DNA of 64,000 nucleotides from assembly GCF_000021985.1 (NCBI RefSeq), contig NC_011901.1, positions 3,358,501 through 3,422,500 of the forward strand. The letters run 5' to 3'. Shown piece after piece: positions 1 to 9,563 of the stretch (within the stretch, counting starts at the first letter, position 1; each line of letters begins with the position of its first letter). The stretch comes from Thioalkalivibrio sulfidiphilus HL-EbGr7. GTDB taxonomy: Bacteria > Pseudomonadota > Gammaproteobacteria > Ectothiorhodospirales > Ectothiorhodospiraceae. The position numbers and the translations under genes are program-made. The notes below the pieces were generated by a model. That model saw only the letters and a list, made by a program, of their open reading frames with translations, did no database searches and had not been told where the DNA came from.

Positions 1-188
1 TCGACCTGATCGCCCCCGACGAACGCGAATCCTTCACCAAGGAACTGGTGGCGCGGCTCGGCTGGGAAGGCCCCGTCTACGCCATCTCGGCGGCCACCGG
101 CGAGGCTTGTGAATCCCTGATGCAGGCCATCATGAAATATCTCGAAGAAGCCCAAAGCCATGACGCAGACACGGCAACAGCTGGGTAA
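1..188 (+). CDS. obgE: Obg family GTPase, 3' end only
   Basis: The reading frame is open from the window edge and ends at TAA 186-188. It encodes the last ~61 residues of the ribosome-associated GTPase ObgE/CgtA, which acts in late 50S assembly. The stretch [19 protein letters not shown] matches the G5 (SA) motif and final helix of the Obg G domain. The C-terminus is short and rather acidic. The last 29 bases overlap the start of proB in another frame, which suggests translational coupling. The order obg-proB agrees with other gammaproteobacteria. The call rests on one motif plus synteny because only the end is visible. Confidence 0.82.
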   Translation, partial: DLIAPDERESFTKELVARLGWEGPVYAISAATGEACESLMQAIMKYLEEAQSHDADTATAG

Positions 189-1287
189 GGCCCGCCGCTG
201 GATCATCAAGATCGGCAGCGCCCTGCTCACCAACGAGGGACGCGGCCTGGACCACGAGGCCCTGGCCGGCTGGGCGGAACAGATCGCGCGCCTGCGCGCC
301 TCGGGCCGGGAAGTGGTGCTGGTGTCCTCCGGCGCCGTGGCCGAGGGCATGAGCCGCCTGGGCTGGACCACCCGGCCCCACGCCCTGCACGAACTGCAGG
401 CCGCCGCCGCCGTGGGCCAGATGGGCCTGGTGCAGGCCTACGAGAGTATCTTCCAGCGCCACGGCCTGCGCGCCGCCCAGGTGCTGCTCACCCACGACGA
501 CCTCTCCAACCGCCGCCGCTATCTCAATGCCCGCAGCACCCTGCGCACCCTGCTGGCCCTGGGAGTGATCCCGGTGGTAAACGAGAACGACACCGTGGCC
601 ACCGACGAGATCCGCTTCGGCGACAACGACACCCTGGCCGCCCTGGTGGGCAACCTCACCGAGGCCCAGGTGCTGGTGATCCTCACCGACCAGAAGGGCC
701 TGTTCGACCGCGACCCCCGCGCCCACGCCGATGCCCAGCTGGTCTCCGAGGGCCTGGCCATGGACCCGGAACTGCTGAAACTGGCCGCCCCCACCTTCGG
801 CCAGCTGGGCCGGGGCGGCATGGCCACCAAGCTGCACGCCGCCGCCCGCGCGGCCCGCTCCGGCGCCTACACCCTGATCGCCTCGGGCCGTGAGCCCCGG
901 GTGCTGGAACGCATCGCCGAGGGTGAGCAGATCGGCACCCTGCTGTGCCCCGACAAGGAACCTCTGGCCGCCCGCAAGCAGTGGATCGCCGGCCAGCTGA
1001 TCGCCAAGGGCGAGCTGATCCTGGACACTGGCGCCACCAAGGTGTTGCGCGAGGCCGGGCGCAGCCTGCTGCCCGTGGGCGTGACCCACGTGAAGGGGGA
1101 GTTCTCCCGGGGCGACGTGGTCACCTGCGTGGACCCGGACGGCCGCCCCGTGGCCCGGGGCCTGGTGAACTATTCCGCCGACGAGGCCCGGCGCATCATG
1201 AAACACCGGGCGGACGAGATAGAGGGGATACTGGGGTATGTGGACGAGCCAGAATTGATCCACAGAGACAACTTGGTCCTGCTTTAA
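160..1287 (+). CDS. proB: Glutamate 5-kinase
   Basis: ProB phosphorylates glutamate with ATP in the first step of proline synthesis in the cytoplasm. The 375-residue protein has the full family length. It has an amino-acid kinase domain (KIGS at 17-20, then [14 protein letters not shown], the [17 protein letters not shown] substrate loop and [12 protein letters not shown]) and a C-terminal PUA domain from about residue 285. The ATG start lies inside the 3' end of obgE. A hairpin (TGGTCCTGC/GCAGGACCA, 1274-1297) spans its stop codon, and a bidirectional terminator follows. ProA is not in the window. Confidence 0.97.
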   Translation: MTQTRQQLGKARRWIIKIGSALLTNEGRGLDHEALAGWAEQIARLRASGREVVLVSSGAVAEGMSRLGWTTRPHALHELQAAAAVGQMGLVQAYESIFQRHGLRAAQVLLTHDDLSNRRRYLNARSTLRTLLALGVIPVVNENDTVATDEIRFGDNDTLAALVGNLTEAQVLVILTDQKGLFDRDPRAHADAQLVSEGLAMDPELLKLAAPTFGQLGRGGMATKLHAAARAARSGAYTLIASGREPRVLERIAEGEQIGTLLCPDKEPLAARKQWIAGQLIAKGELILDTGATKVLREAGRSLLPVGVTHVKGEFSRGDVVTCVDPDGRPVARGLVNYSADEARRIMKHRADEIEGILGYVDEPELIHRDNLVLL

Positions 1288-1300
1288 TGCAGGACCAGAG

Positions 1301-1406
1301 AGAGACAAGTTTCTAGAGGCAAGAGGCAAGTTAAGCCCAACAAAAAAGGCCCGGCTTTCGCCGGGCCTTTTTTTGACTTGTCTCTTGACTCTAGAAACTT
1401 GTCTCT
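1301..1406. repeat. Long intergenic palindrome, CAAGAGGCAAG family
   Basis: Perfect 17-bp arms (1301-1317 and 1390-1406, AGAGACAAGTTTCTAGA and its complement) surround the proB/rpsT terminator. Next to the arms are heptamer-like words (GGCAAGA, ACAAG) that recur near 52.3 kb and 60.48 kb. The terminator hairpin is nested inside, giving a two-tier palindrome. Confidence 0.8.
1342..1374. terminator. Bidirectional rho-independent terminator between proB and rpsT
   Basis: The stem GGCCCGGC/GCCGGGCC has a TTTC loop, preceded by six A and followed by seven T, so it can end transcription from both convergent genes. Confidence 0.92.
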
Positions 1407-1423
1407 GCGCGCCTTCGGCGCGC

Positions 1424-1684
1424 TTACATCGCCTTGACGCGAGCGTTCAAGCGGCTCTTGTGACGGGCGGCCTTGTTCTTATGGATCAGGCCCTTGTTCA
1501 CGGTGCCGTCGATCACGGGCACGGCGGCCTTCAGGGCGGCCTGGGCGGCCTCCTTGTCACCGGCCACGACGGCCTTCAGCACCTTCTTCACGGAGGTGCG
1601 GAAACGGGAACGAAGCGCCATGTTGTGCTGACGGTTCTTCTCGGCCTGGCGGGCACGCTTGCGGGCAGATGCGATGTTAGCCAA
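1424..1684 (-). CDS. rpsT: 30S ribosomal protein S20 (UUG start)
   Basis: S20 binds 16S rRNA in the small subunit. The 86-residue, Lys/Arg/Ala-rich sequence ([20 protein letters not shown]) is typical in full. The initiator is TTG (complement of 1682-1684), preceded by AGGAG seven bases upstream. From family knowledge, Escherichia coli rpsT also starts at UUG, and this weak start takes part in autogenous control, so conservation here suggests the same regulation. The gene is convergent with proB, as in Pseudomonas. Confidence 0.97.
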   Translation of the reverse strand: MANIASARKRARQAEKNRQHNMALRSRFRTSVKKVLKAVVAGDKEAAQAALKAAVPVIDGTVNKGLIHKNKAARHKSRLNARVKAM

Positions 1685-1897
1685 GGTAATGCTCCTGAAA
1701 ATTCGGTGCGAGGATCGCTAAAGGGCGTGAAATATGCCGGATTCGCCCGCCCGTGTCAACGGTGAGGCGCTCTTCCCGGCAACGATTGCTAAAATCAGAG
1801 GCATGGAACCCCTCGCCGTCCCCACAGTCACAATGGGTATCACCAAAGGCATGGGCCGGATCAAGGCCCCTCAGCCGTTATAACAAGGAGACCCGCC

Positions 1898-2428
1898 ATG
1901 AACACGCCCCGCACCCGCGCCCTCGCCGCCACCCGCCGTGCCCCCTGGCTGAGCCTGATGGCCCTGCTGATCCTGGCCCTGGCGACCGCCTTCACCCTGC
2001 CCCAGGCCCGTGCGGATGCCGAGGCCAAGGTGATGTACCACGCAGACTTCTCCGACCCGCGCCGCTTCAGCGCCATGCTCACCAGCATCCACAACATGGT
2101 GAACCACTACGAGAACAACTTCATCGATGCCGACGTACGCATCATCTTCGTCTCCCACGGCATCCGTTTCATCACCGACAACCCCCTGGAGGGCAGCCCC
2201 TTTGCCGAGGATGAGCGCCTGAAGGAGGAACGGGACAACCTGCGCGGACGGCTCGTGAGCCTGGTGAACATGAACGGCGTGAAGCTCGAGCTCTGCGACA
2301 TCACCCGCAGCGCCGTGCAGCTGGCCAGCGACGAGCTCTACGACAGCGTGGAACTGGTGCCCTCCGGCGTGGTGCGCATCGCCCAGCTGCAGAACGAGGA
2401 AGGCTTCGCCTACATCAAGATCGAATAA
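1898..2428 (+). CDS. Exported DsrE-family protein, first of a tandem pair
   Basis: This 176-residue protein begins with a basic stretch and a hydrophobic segment (about 18-36, ending PQARADA) that reads as a signal peptide. The rest is a DsrE/COG1416-type domain: KVMYHADFSDP near the start and the conserved NGVKLELCDITR and VPSGVVRIAQLQ stretches at the end. Cytoplasmic DsrE/TusD proteins relay sulfur through a cysteine, and a single conserved Cys is present in LELC. A periplasmic sulfur-carrier or redox role is inference. AAGGAG precedes the ATG. The next gene is a paralogue, and the pair interrupts the usual rpsT-murJ order. Confidence 0.78.
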   Translation: MNTPRTRALAATRRAPWLSLMALLILALATAFTLPQARADAEAKVMYHADFSDPRRFSAMLTSIHNMVNHYENNFIDADVRIIFVSHGIRFITDNPLEGSPFAEDERLKEERDNLRGRLVSLVNMNGVKLELCDITRSAVQLASDELYDSVELVPSGVVRIAQLQNEEGFAYIKIE

Positions 2429-2431
2429 GGC

Positions 2432-2485
2432 AAGTGGGAAGTGTGAATTGGGATGTTGGAAGTTTTCACTTCGCACTTCCCACTT
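2432..2485. repeat. Palindrome of the AAGTGTGAATTGGGAAG family
   Basis: Arms 2432-2447 and 2470-2485 are complementary with one mismatch. The repeat lies in the spacer between the two DsrE-like genes, and the same word family returns at 3137-3191 and 25581-25638. Confidence 0.75.
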
Positions 2486-2597
2486 CCGAGTTCCTCTGTA
2501 ACTTTGTTACCGAACGACCTCCCCGGAATAGACATACTTTCGGTGCGCCTTTATGGCGCCACGATAACTAGAGTCATTTCTCGAGGAGGATCCACCC

Positions 2598-3131
2598 ATG
2601 TCTTACCCCCTGCAGGGGCGTCGCCCCGTGCCCTTTCCCCAGACCTACCGCTGGCTCGCCGCCCTGCTGGTCATCACCGTCTGCCTGTGGGCATGGCCCC
2701 TTGGCGAGGCCCGGGCCTTCGGGGCCGAGGCCAAGGTGGTCTACCACGTGGACTTCGCCGACCCCGGACGGGTCAGCGCCATGATCACCAACATCTCCAA
2801 CATGGCCACACACTACGACAGCCAGCTGCGGGACTACGACATCCGCATCGTGTTCCTGTCCCATGGCGTGCGTTTCGTCACCGATGAGGATCTCGAGGGC
2901 ACCCCCTTCGCCGCGGACGCCGAGCTCAAGGAACGCCGCGAGAACCTGCGCGGCCGCCTCATGGGCCTGGTCAACGGCCACGGCGTGAAGCTGGAACTGT
3001 GCGACCTCACCCGCCAGGCCATCAACCTGGGCGCCGACAAGCTCTACGACAGCGTCGAGCTCGTGTCCTCCGGCGTGGTGCGCATCGTGGAGCTCCAGGA
3101 CGAGGGCTTCCGCTACCTGAAGGTGGAATGA
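2598..3131 (+). CDS. Exported DsrE-family protein, second of a tandem pair
   Basis: This 177-residue paralogue of the preceding gene has a hydrophobic export segment (about 19-38, ending GEARAFGAEA), then KVVYHVDFADPGRVSAMI, NGHGVKLELCDLTRQAINLG and VSSGVVRIVELQDEGF. The single Cys in LELC is kept. GAGGAGG stands before the ATG. The mature halves align over their whole length with no large gaps, whereas the export segments differ, as expected for an old tandem duplication. Its function is not known; a DsrE-like sulfur or redox role in the periplasm is inference. Confidence 0.77.
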   Translation: MSYPLQGRRPVPFPQTYRWLAALLVITVCLWAWPLGEARAFGAEAKVVYHVDFADPGRVSAMITNISNMATHYDSQLRDYDIRIVFLSHGVRFVTDEDLEGTPFAADAELKERRENLRGRLMGLVNGHGVKLELCDLTRQAINLGADKLYDSVELVSSGVVRIVELQDEGFRYLKVE

Positions 3132-3136
3132 AGTAC

Positions 3137-3191
3137 GAAGTGTGAATTGGGAAGTTGGAAGTTTTACTTCTCACCTCCCAATTCACACTTC
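3137..3191. repeat. Palindrome of the AAGTGTGAATTGGGAAG family
   Basis: Perfect 16-bp arms at 3137-3152 and 3176-3191 sit just after the second DsrE-like gene. The rest of the spacer to murJ holds two smaller hairpins (CCAGGTGG/CCACCTGG at about 3200-3221 and AACCCGC/GCGGGTT at about 3225-3245) and a single unpaired arm of the TTGCCACTTG family just before murJ. Confidence 0.8.
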
Positions 3192-3282
3192 CCCCTTCAC
3201 CAGGTGGTGGCCCCCACCTGGCATAACCCGCTAAAGTGCGGGTTTCCTTGCCACTTGCTACTCGCCACCAGCCACTGCCTTC

Positions 3283-4839
3283 ATGAGCCGCCTGCTGAAA
3301 TCCACCGCCGTGGTGAGCGCCATGACGCTCATCTCCCGGCTGTTCGGCTATCTGCGGGACATGGTGCTGGCCATCAGCTTCGGCGCCACCGGCTCCACCG
3401 ACGCCTTCTTCGTCGCCTTTCGCATCCCCAACTTCCTGCGCCGGCTGTTCGCCGAGGGGGCCTTCTCCCAGGCCTTCGTGCCGGTGTTCGCCGAGTACAA
3501 GGAACAGCGCGGCCGCGAGGCACTCAAGGACCTGCTGGATCACACCGCCGGGGCGCTCACGCTGATCCTGTTTATCGTCACGGCCATCGGCATGCTGGCC
3601 GCGCCGCTGCTGATCCTGGTGTTCGCTCCGGGCTTCGCCGGCGAGGACAACGGCCGTCAGGTACTGGCCGCCGACATGTTGCGCATCACCTTCCCCTACC
3701 TGCTGTTCATCTCCCTGACCGCCATGGCCGGCGGCATCCTGAACAGCGTGGGACGCTTCGCGGTGCCGGCCTTCACGCCGGTGTTCCTGAATCTCTCGCT
3801 GATCGCCGCGGCGCTCTGGGGTGCGCCCTACTTCGAGGAGCCGGTGAAGGCCCTGGCCTGGGGCGTGTTCGTGGCCGGCGCCGCGCAGCTTTTGTTCCAG
3901 TTCCCCTTCCTGGCCCGCCAGGGGCTGCTGCCCCGGCCCAGGTTCAAGAAGGCGCACGAGGGGGTGAAGAAGATCACCCGGCTCATGCTGCCGGCCATCT
4001 TTGGTTCCTCGGTGGTGCAGATCAACCTGCTGGTGGACACCCTGATCGCCTCCTTCCTGGTGGCCGGCTCCATCAGCTGGCTGTACTTCTCCGATCGCTT
4101 CGTGGAACTGCCGCTCGCCCTGTTCGGCATCGCCATCGCCACGGTGATCCTGCCGCGCCTGTCCCGGGAACATGCCGCCAGGACCCCCGAGGCCTTCAAC
4201 AACACCCTGGACTGGGCCCTGAAACTGACCCTGGTGGTGGCCGTGCCCGCCATGCTGGGACTGATCTTCCTGGCCGGGCCGATCCTCGCGAGCCTGATCC
4301 AGTACCGGGAGTTCACCGCCTTCGACACCACCATGGCGGCCATGTCGCTCATGGCCTATGCCGCCGGCCTGCCCGCCTTCATGCTCATCAAGATCCTGGC
4401 CCCGGGCTATTACTCCCGCCAGGACACCAGGACCCCGGTGAAGATCGGCATCATCGCCATGCTGGCCAACATGGTCCTGAACGTCGCCATCGTGGTGCCC
4501 TGGGTGATGCTGGACCTGCCCGGACCCCACGCCGGCCTGGCGCTGGCCACCGGCCTGTCCGCCCTGCTCAATGCCGGGCTGCTGTTCCGGGGCCTGAGGC
4601 GGGACGGCCATTACCGCCCCCACCCCGGCTGGCGCGCCTTCCTGATGCAGGTCGCCGTGGCGGCCCTGGTCATGAGCCTCGCCCTGTGGTTTGCCACCCC
4701 GGCCCTGGAGGACTGGGGCCAGTGGCCCGCCATGGAACGCGTCACGCGCCTCCTGGGCCTGATCGCCCTGGGCTCGGCCGCCTACGGGGCCACCCTGCTG
4801 GCCCTCGGTGTGCGCCCCCGACAGTTCCTGATGCGCTGA
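3283..4839 (+). CDS. murJ: Lipid II flippase MurJ (MviN)
   Basis: MurJ moves the peptidoglycan precursor lipid II across the inner membrane. The 518-residue protein has the expected length and about 14 hydrophobic segments. The N-terminus has the family pattern: STAVVSAMTLISRLFGYLRD, then GATGSTDAFFVAFRIPNFLRR and FAEGAFSQAFVPVFAEYK. The start at 3283 (MSRLLKSTAVV) follows a half repeat and has no clear Shine-Dalgarno sequence. The next gene is ribF, as in Pseudomonas. No odd features were seen. Confidence 0.96.
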   Translation: MSRLLKSTAVVSAMTLISRLFGYLRDMVLAISFGATGSTDAFFVAFRIPNFLRRLFAEGAFSQAFVPVFAEYKEQRGREALKDLLDHTAGALTLILFIVTAIGMLAAPLLILVFAPGFAGEDNGRQVLAADMLRITFPYLLFISLTAMAGGILNSVGRFAVPAFTPVFLNLSLIAAALWGAPYFEEPVKALAWGVFVAGAAQLLFQFPFLARQGLLPRPRFKKAHEGVKKITRLMLPAIFGSSVVQINLLVDTLIASFLVAGSISWLYFSDRFVELPLALFGIAIATVILPRLSREHAARTPEAFNNTLDWALKLTLVVAVPAMLGLIFLAGPILASLIQYREFTAFDTTMAAMSLMAYAAGLPAFMLIKILAPGYYSRQDTRTPVKIGIIAMLANMVLNVAIVVPWVMLDLPGPHAGLALATGLSALLNAGLLFRGLRRDGHYRPHPGWRAFLMQVAVAALVMSLALWFATPALEDWGQWPAMERVTRLLGLIALGSAAYGATLLALGVRPRQFLMR

Positions 4840-4850
4840 GCCCAACATCC

Positions 4851-4994
4851 AACGCAGAGGCGCAAAGACGCGAAGATCGCAAAGGCTTTTGTTCAAAAAA
4901 TCTTTCAACATCCGATCCATCGAAGAACACATAGTGACCTTCCAGCCCACAATATGACGTTTTGCGTCCTTTGCGCCTTCGCGTCTTTGCGTTG
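4851..4994. repeat. Palindrome of the CGCAGAGGCGCAAAGACGCG family
   Basis: The left arm (from 4851, AACGCAGAGGCGCAAAGACG) pairs with the right arm ending at 4994 (CTTCGCGTCTTTGCGTT), with inner GCAAAGG/CCTTTGC words also pairing. The arms are made of short GACGC/GGCGC steps, so each is quasi-periodic. The repeat fills most of the murJ-ribF spacer. Confidence 0.78.
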
Positions 4995-5071
4995 AAGGCT
5001 CTTGACTGCCGCCGACACAAGGCGCGCCCGCCCGGCAGGACTGATATAATCGGCGCTTTTGCGGGACCGGC

Positions 5072-5998
5072 ATGGAACTCATACGGGGCGCTCACAATCT
5101 GCGGCCGCGGCACCGGGGCACGGTGGCCACCATCGGCAACTTCGATGGGCTGCACCTGGGCCATCAGGCGGTGCTGGGTCAGTTGGCGGAGAAGGCCGCG
5201 GAGCTGGGCCTGCCCACCACGGTGATCAGCTTCGAACCCCTGCCCCGGGAGTATTTCCTGGGCGACAAGGCCCCGCCCCGGTTGCAGCGTTTCCGGGACA
5301 AGTTCCTGGCCCTGCGCCGCTTCTCCGTGGACCGGCTGCTGTGCCTGCGCTTCGACCGCAGGCTGGCCGAACAGGAGGCGAGCGCCTTCGTCGAGGACCT
5401 GCTGGCCGAGCGGCTCGGGGTGAAGTACCTGGTGGTGGGCGATGACTTCCGCTTCGGCCGCAAGCGCAGCGGGGACTTCCAGCTGCTACGGGAACTGGGC
5501 CAGCGTCACGGCTTTCACGTGGCCCGCATGCACAGCTTCCAGGTGGACGGCGCGCGGGTGAGCAGCACCCGCATCCGCGAGGCCCTGGCCGCTGGCGACA
5601 TGGACACCGCCCAGAAACTCCTGGGCCGCCCCTATCGCCTCAACGGGCGCGTGGCCCACGGCGACAAGCGAGGCCGGACCATCGGCTTTCCGACCGCCAA
5701 CCTGCGCATGGGGCCGAGGCCGCTGGCGGTGCGCGGGGTCTACGCGGTGGAGGTGTTCGGCCTGAACGGCGATCCGGTGCGCGGCGTTGCCAACGTGGGC
5801 ACGCGACCCACCGTGGGCGGGCTGGAGAACCGCCTGGAGGTGCACCTGTTCGATGTCGACGCAGACCTCTACGGGCGCGTCCTGCACGTGGACCTGCTGG
5901 CCCGCATCCGGGAGGAGCAGCGTTTCGAGTCCCTGGATGCCCTCAAGGCCCAGATCGCCCGGGACGCGCAACAGGCGAGACAGTTTTTCGGCACATAG
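5072..5998 (+). CDS. ribF: Bifunctional riboflavin kinase/FAD synthetase
   Basis: RibF makes FMN from riboflavin and then FAD from FMN. The 308-residue protein carries an N-terminal nucleotidyltransferase domain (GNFDGLHLGHQ at 22-32, DDFRFGRKRSGDF near 130 and VSSTRIREAL near 165) and a C-terminal flavokinase domain (HGDKRGRTIGFPTANL near 200). The ATG 5072 start gives the normal N-terminus. It is followed after about 75 bases by ileS in the conserved order ribF-ileS-lspA-fkpB-ispH. Confidence 0.97.
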   Translation: MELIRGAHNLRPRHRGTVATIGNFDGLHLGHQAVLGQLAEKAAELGLPTTVISFEPLPREYFLGDKAPPRLQRFRDKFLALRRFSVDRLLCLRFDRRLAEQEASAFVEDLLAERLGVKYLVVGDDFRFGRKRSGDFQLLRELGQRHGFHVARMHSFQVDGARVSSTRIREALAAGDMDTAQKLLGRPYRLNGRVAHGDKRGRTIGFPTANLRMGPRPLAVRGVYAVEVFGLNGDPVRGVANVGTRPTVGGLENRLEVHLFDVDADLYGRVLHVDLLARIREEQRFESLDALKAQIARDAQQARQFFGT

Positions 5999-6074
5999 GG
6001 CGCCCCTTGGGCGCCGCGATCCAGTTTGGCATTGAACCCGGCGCCCGCAGGGCGCCCCATGGTGAAACGACCTC

Positions 6075-8888
6075 GTGACTGACTACAAAGACACCCTGAA
6101 CCTCCCCCAGACCGAATTCCCCATGCGCGGCAACCTGGCCCAGCGGGAGCCGGAGATGCTCGCGCACTGGGAAGCGGCCAAGCGCTATCGCAAGCTGCGC
6201 GAGGTCTGCGCCGGTCGCCCCCGCTTCGTGCTGGCCGACGGCCCGCCCTACGCCAACGGCAACATCCACATCGGTCACGCGGTCAACAAGATCCTCAAGG
6301 ACATCATCGTCAAGAGCCGCACCCTGGCGGGCTTCGACGCCGCCTACATACCCGGCTGGGACTGCCACGGCCTGCCCATCGAGCTGCAGGTGGAGAAAAA
6401 GATCGGCAAGGTGGGCCACGAGGTGGACGCCGCCGCCTTCCGCAAGGCCTGCCGCGAGTATGCCCTCGAACAGGTGGACAGCCAGCGTCAGGACTTCAAG
6501 CGCCTGGGCGTGCTGGGTGACTGGGAGAAACCCTACCTCACCATGGATTACCAGGTGGAGGCGGACACGGTCCGCGCGCTGGGGCGCATCATCGAACGCG
6601 GCCACCTGATGAAGGGTGAGAAGCCGGTGCACTGGTGCGTGGACTGCGGCTCGGCGCTGGCCGAGGCCGAGGTGGAGTACGAGGACAAGACCTCGCAGGC
6701 CATCGACGTGCGCTTCCGGGTGGAAGATGAGCTGGACCTGTTGCGCCGCTGCGCCCTGGACGGTGACGGCGAGGGTCCCATCTCCGTGGTCATCTGGACC
6801 ACCACCCCCTGGACCCTGCCCGCCAACCAGGCGGTGTGCCTGCACCCGGAGCTCTCCTATGCCCTGGTGCGGGTGGGTGACGAGCGCCTGCTGCTGGCCG
6901 AGGAACTGGTGGAACCGGCCATGAAGCGCTACGGCTTCAGCGACGCCCGTATCATCGGCCGCTGCCAGGGCGCCGCCCTCGAAGGTGCCCTACTGCACCA
7001 CCCCTTCCTCGACCGCCAGGTACCCGTGATCCTGGGCGAGCACGTGACCCTGGAGGCCGGCACCGGCTGTGTGCACACCGCCCCCGGCCACGGCCAGGAC
7101 GACTACATCGTCGGCCTGCGCTACGGACTGGCCGTGGACAACCCGGTGGGCCCCGACGGCAAGTTCCTGCCCGGTACCGAGTTCTTCGCCGGCGAGTCGG
7201 TGCACCAGGCCAATGGCCACGTGATCGAGGTGCTGCGCGAACGCGGCGCCCTGGTGCTGGCCGAGAAGCTGCGCCACAGCTATCCCCACTGCTGGCGCCA
7301 CAAGACCCCGATCATCTTCCGCGCCACCCCCCAGTGGTTCATCAGCATGGAGCAGGCGGAACTGCGCGAGCAGGCGCTCAAGGCTATTCAGCAGGTGCAG
7401 TGGGTGCCCCAGTGGGGCCAGGCGCGCATCGAGGGCATGGTCTCGGGACGCCCCGACTGGTGCATCTCGCGCCAGCGCAACTGGGGCGTGCCCATCCCCC
7501 TGTTCGTGCACCTGGAGACCGGCCGCCTGCACCCGGACACCCCCGCGCTCATCGAGGCGGTGGCCCAGCGCATCGAGGCGCAGGGCATCGAGGCCTGGTT
7601 CTCCCTGGACCCGCAAGAACTGCTTGGCAAGGACGCTGCCGCTTACCAGAAGGTCAGCGACACCCTGGACGTGTGGTTCGATTCCGGCGTGACCCACGCC
7701 ACGGTCACCGACAAGCGCGCCGAGCTGGGCCTGCCCGCCGACCTGTACCTGGAAGGCTCCGACCAGCACCGCGGCTGGTTCCAGTCCTCCCTGCTCACGT
7801 CGGTCGCCATGCGCGGCACTGCCCCCTACAAGGCGGTGCTCACCCACGGCTTCACCGTGGACGCCCAGGGGCAGAAGATGTCCAAGTCCAAGGGCAACGT
7901 GGTCGCACCGCAGAAGGTGGTGGACACCCTGGGCGCCGACATCCTGCGTCTCTGGGTGGCGGCCACCGACTACAGCGCCGAGATGGCGGTCTCCGACGAG
8001 ATCTTGAAGCGCACCGCGGACGCCTACCGGCGCATGCGCAACACCGCCCGCTTCCTGCTGGCCAATCTCACCGGCTTCGACCCCGCCCGGGACATGCTCG
8101 CGCCCGGGCAGATGCTGCCGCTGGACCGCTGGGCCGTGGACCAGGCGCTGAAGGTGCAGCAGAAGGTGACCGGCGCCTACGAGCAGTACCAGTTCCACCA
8201 GATCTACCAGCGAGTGCACAACTTCTGCTCCGTGGAACTGGGCAGTTTTTACCTGGACGTGATCAAGGACCGACAGTACACCACGAAGGCCGACAGCATC
8301 GCCCGGCGCTCCGCCCAGACCGCCATGTACCACATCATCGAGGCCATGGTGCGCTGGCTGGCCCCGATCCTCTCCTTCACCGCCGAGGAGATCTGGCAGG
8401 AGATCCCCGGCGAGCGCAACGAATCCGTGCTGTTCAACACCTGGTACCAGGGCCTGTTCGCCCTGGACGCATCCGAGCCCATGAACGAGGCCTTCTGGGC
8501 CACGCTCCTGGACGTGCGCCAGGCCGTGAACCGGGAGATGGAGAAGCTGCGCGCCGCCAAGGCCAGCTCACTGGATGCCGAGGTGGATCTCTACTGCGAA
8601 CCGGCCCTGGCCGAGACCCTGGAGGGTCTGGGCGAGGAACTGCGCTTCGTGCTCATCACCTCCTATGCCCGAGTGCACGGCGCCGCCAGCCGCCCGGACG
8701 ACGCGGTGGAGACACCGCTGGAGGACGGCACCAGCCTCTGGACCCGCGTGACCCGCAGCGAACACGCCAAGTGCCCGCGCTGCTGGCACCACCGGGAGGA
8801 CATCGGCGCCAGCAGCGATCACCCGGAACTGTGCGGGCGCTGCGTGGAGAACGTGGCCGGTGACGGCGAGCAGCGGCGCTTTGCCTAG
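6075..8888 (+). CDS. ileS: Isoleucyl-tRNA synthetase
   Basis: This class I synthetase charges tRNA-Ile. The 937-residue protein starts at GTG 6075 ([20 protein letters not shown]). The HIGH motif is in [11 protein letters not shown] (57-67) and the KMSKS motif is at 601-605. The editing (CP1) domain lies between them. The C-terminal zinc finger is intact: C900, C903, C920 and C923 in CPRCWHH...CGRCVENV. Overall it is the usual bacterial type without the long eukaryote-like tail. Confidence 0.98.
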   Translation: MTDYKDTLNLPQTEFPMRGNLAQREPEMLAHWEAAKRYRKLREVCAGRPRFVLADGPPYANGNIHIGHAVNKILKDIIVKSRTLAGFDAAYIPGWDCHGLPIELQVEKKIGKVGHEVDAAAFRKACREYALEQVDSQRQDFKRLGVLGDWEKPYLTMDYQVEADTVRALGRIIERGHLMKGEKPVHWCVDCGSALAEAEVEYEDKTSQAIDVRFRVEDELDLLRRCALDGDGEGPISVVIWTTTPWTLPANQAVCLHPELSYALVRVGDERLLLAEELVEPAMKRYGFSDARIIGRCQGAALEGALLHHPFLDRQVPVILGEHVTLEAGTGCVHTAPGHGQDDYIVGLRYGLAVDNPVGPDGKFLPGTEFFAGESVHQANGHVIEVLRERGALVLAEKLRHSYPHCWRHKTPIIFRATPQWFISMEQAELREQALKAIQQVQWVPQWGQARIEGMVSGRPDWCISRQRNWGVPIPLFVHLETGRLHPDTPALIEAVAQRIEAQGIEAWFSLDPQELLGKDAAAYQKVSDTLDVWFDSGVTHATVTDKRAELGLPADLYLEGSDQHRGWFQSSLLTSVAMRGTAPYKAVLTHGFTVDAQGQKMSKSKGNVVAPQKVVDTLGADILRLWVAATDYSAEMAVSDEILKRTADAYRRMRNTARFLLANLTGFDPARDMLAPGQMLPLDRWAVDQALKVQQKVTGAYEQYQFHQIYQRVHNFCSVELGSFYLDVIKDRQYTTKADSIARRSAQTAMYHIIEAMVRWLAPILSFTAEEIWQEIPGERNESVLFNTWYQGLFALDASEPMNEAFWATLLDVRQAVNREMEKLRAAKASSLDAEVDLYCEPALAETLEGLGEELRFVLITSYARVHGAASRPDDAVETPLEDGTSLWTRVTRSEHAKCPRCWHHREDIGASSDHPELCGRCVENVAGDGEQRRFA

Positions 8889-8895
8889 AGAAATT

Positions 8896-9054
8896 AATGG
8901 ACAGGATGAAAGACTGGGGCGAAAGACAAAACCCTGGACAGGATTAACATGATTTACAGGATTAAAAAGCCTTTAAGAAATAATCTTGTAAATCATGTTA
9001 ATCCTGTCTGATCCTTTTGCTCTCGGGTCTTTATCCTGTTCATCCTGTCCATTC
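8896..9054. repeat. Nested palindrome of the GACAGGATTAACATG family
   Basis: The inner arms are a perfect 20-bp match (8937-8956 and 8989-9008). An outer pair (ATGGACAGGATGAAAGAC at about 8897 and its partner ending near 9053) encloses them. The words ACAGGATTA and ACAGGATGA repeat with slips of a few bases, so the arms are internally quasi-periodic. The element fills the ileS-lspA spacer. Confidence 0.82.
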
Positions 9055-9071
9055 CGATTCCGAGTACCCCC

Positions 9072-9563
9072 ATGCTGAAATGGTTATGGCTTTCCGCCGC
9101 GGTGATCGTCCTGGACCAGATCACGAAATACGTGGCCGAACGCTCGCTGGTGCTCTATGCCCCGGTGGAGATCACCCCATTCTTCAACTTCACCCTGGTC
9201 TACAACCCCGGCGCCGCCTTCAGCTTCCTGGGTGACGCCTCCGGCTGGCAGCGCTGGTTCTTCGTTGCCGTGGCCTTCGGTGCCTCGATATTCATCCTCT
9301 GGTGGCTCAGGAATCTTCGCGCCGACGAGCGCTGGACCGCCGCCAGCCTCGCCCTGATCCTGGGCGGCGCCATCGGCAATGTCATCGACCGCCTCTGGCA
9401 TGGCCATGTGATTGATTTCCTGGATTTTCACTACGCTGGCTACCACTGGCCCGCCTTCAACGTGGCCGACGCCGCCATCACCGTTGGCGCCGTGGTACTG
9501 GTGGGGTACAGTCTGATGTTCGCGCGTGAGTCCGACGCCCCCGGCGCAGGAGGTCGATCATGA
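9072..9563 (+). CDS. lspA: Lipoprotein signal peptidase (signal peptidase II)
   Basis: LspA is the inner-membrane aspartyl protease that removes signal peptides from diacylated prolipoproteins. The 163-residue protein has four membrane segments, VLDQITKY near the N-terminus, and the two blocks with the catalytic aspartates: NVIDRLWHGHVIDF (D106) and FNVADAAITVG (D133). Its last bases overlap the fkpB start (ATGA), so the two are translationally coupled. Confidence 0.97.
   Translation: MLKWLWLSAAVIVLDQITKYVAERSLVLYAPVEITPFFNFTLVYNPGAAFSFLGDASGWQRWFFVAVAFGASIFILWWLRNLRADERWTAASLALILGGAIGNVIDRLWHGHVIDFLDFHYAGYHWPAFNVADAAITVGAVVLVGYSLMFARESDAPGAGGRS

Noticed and set aside
3022-5082. 686-residue open frame opposite murJ
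   Set aside because: It is rich in Gly, Gln and His with no domain, and is the mirror of a GC-rich real gene; murJ in the other direction is unambiguous.
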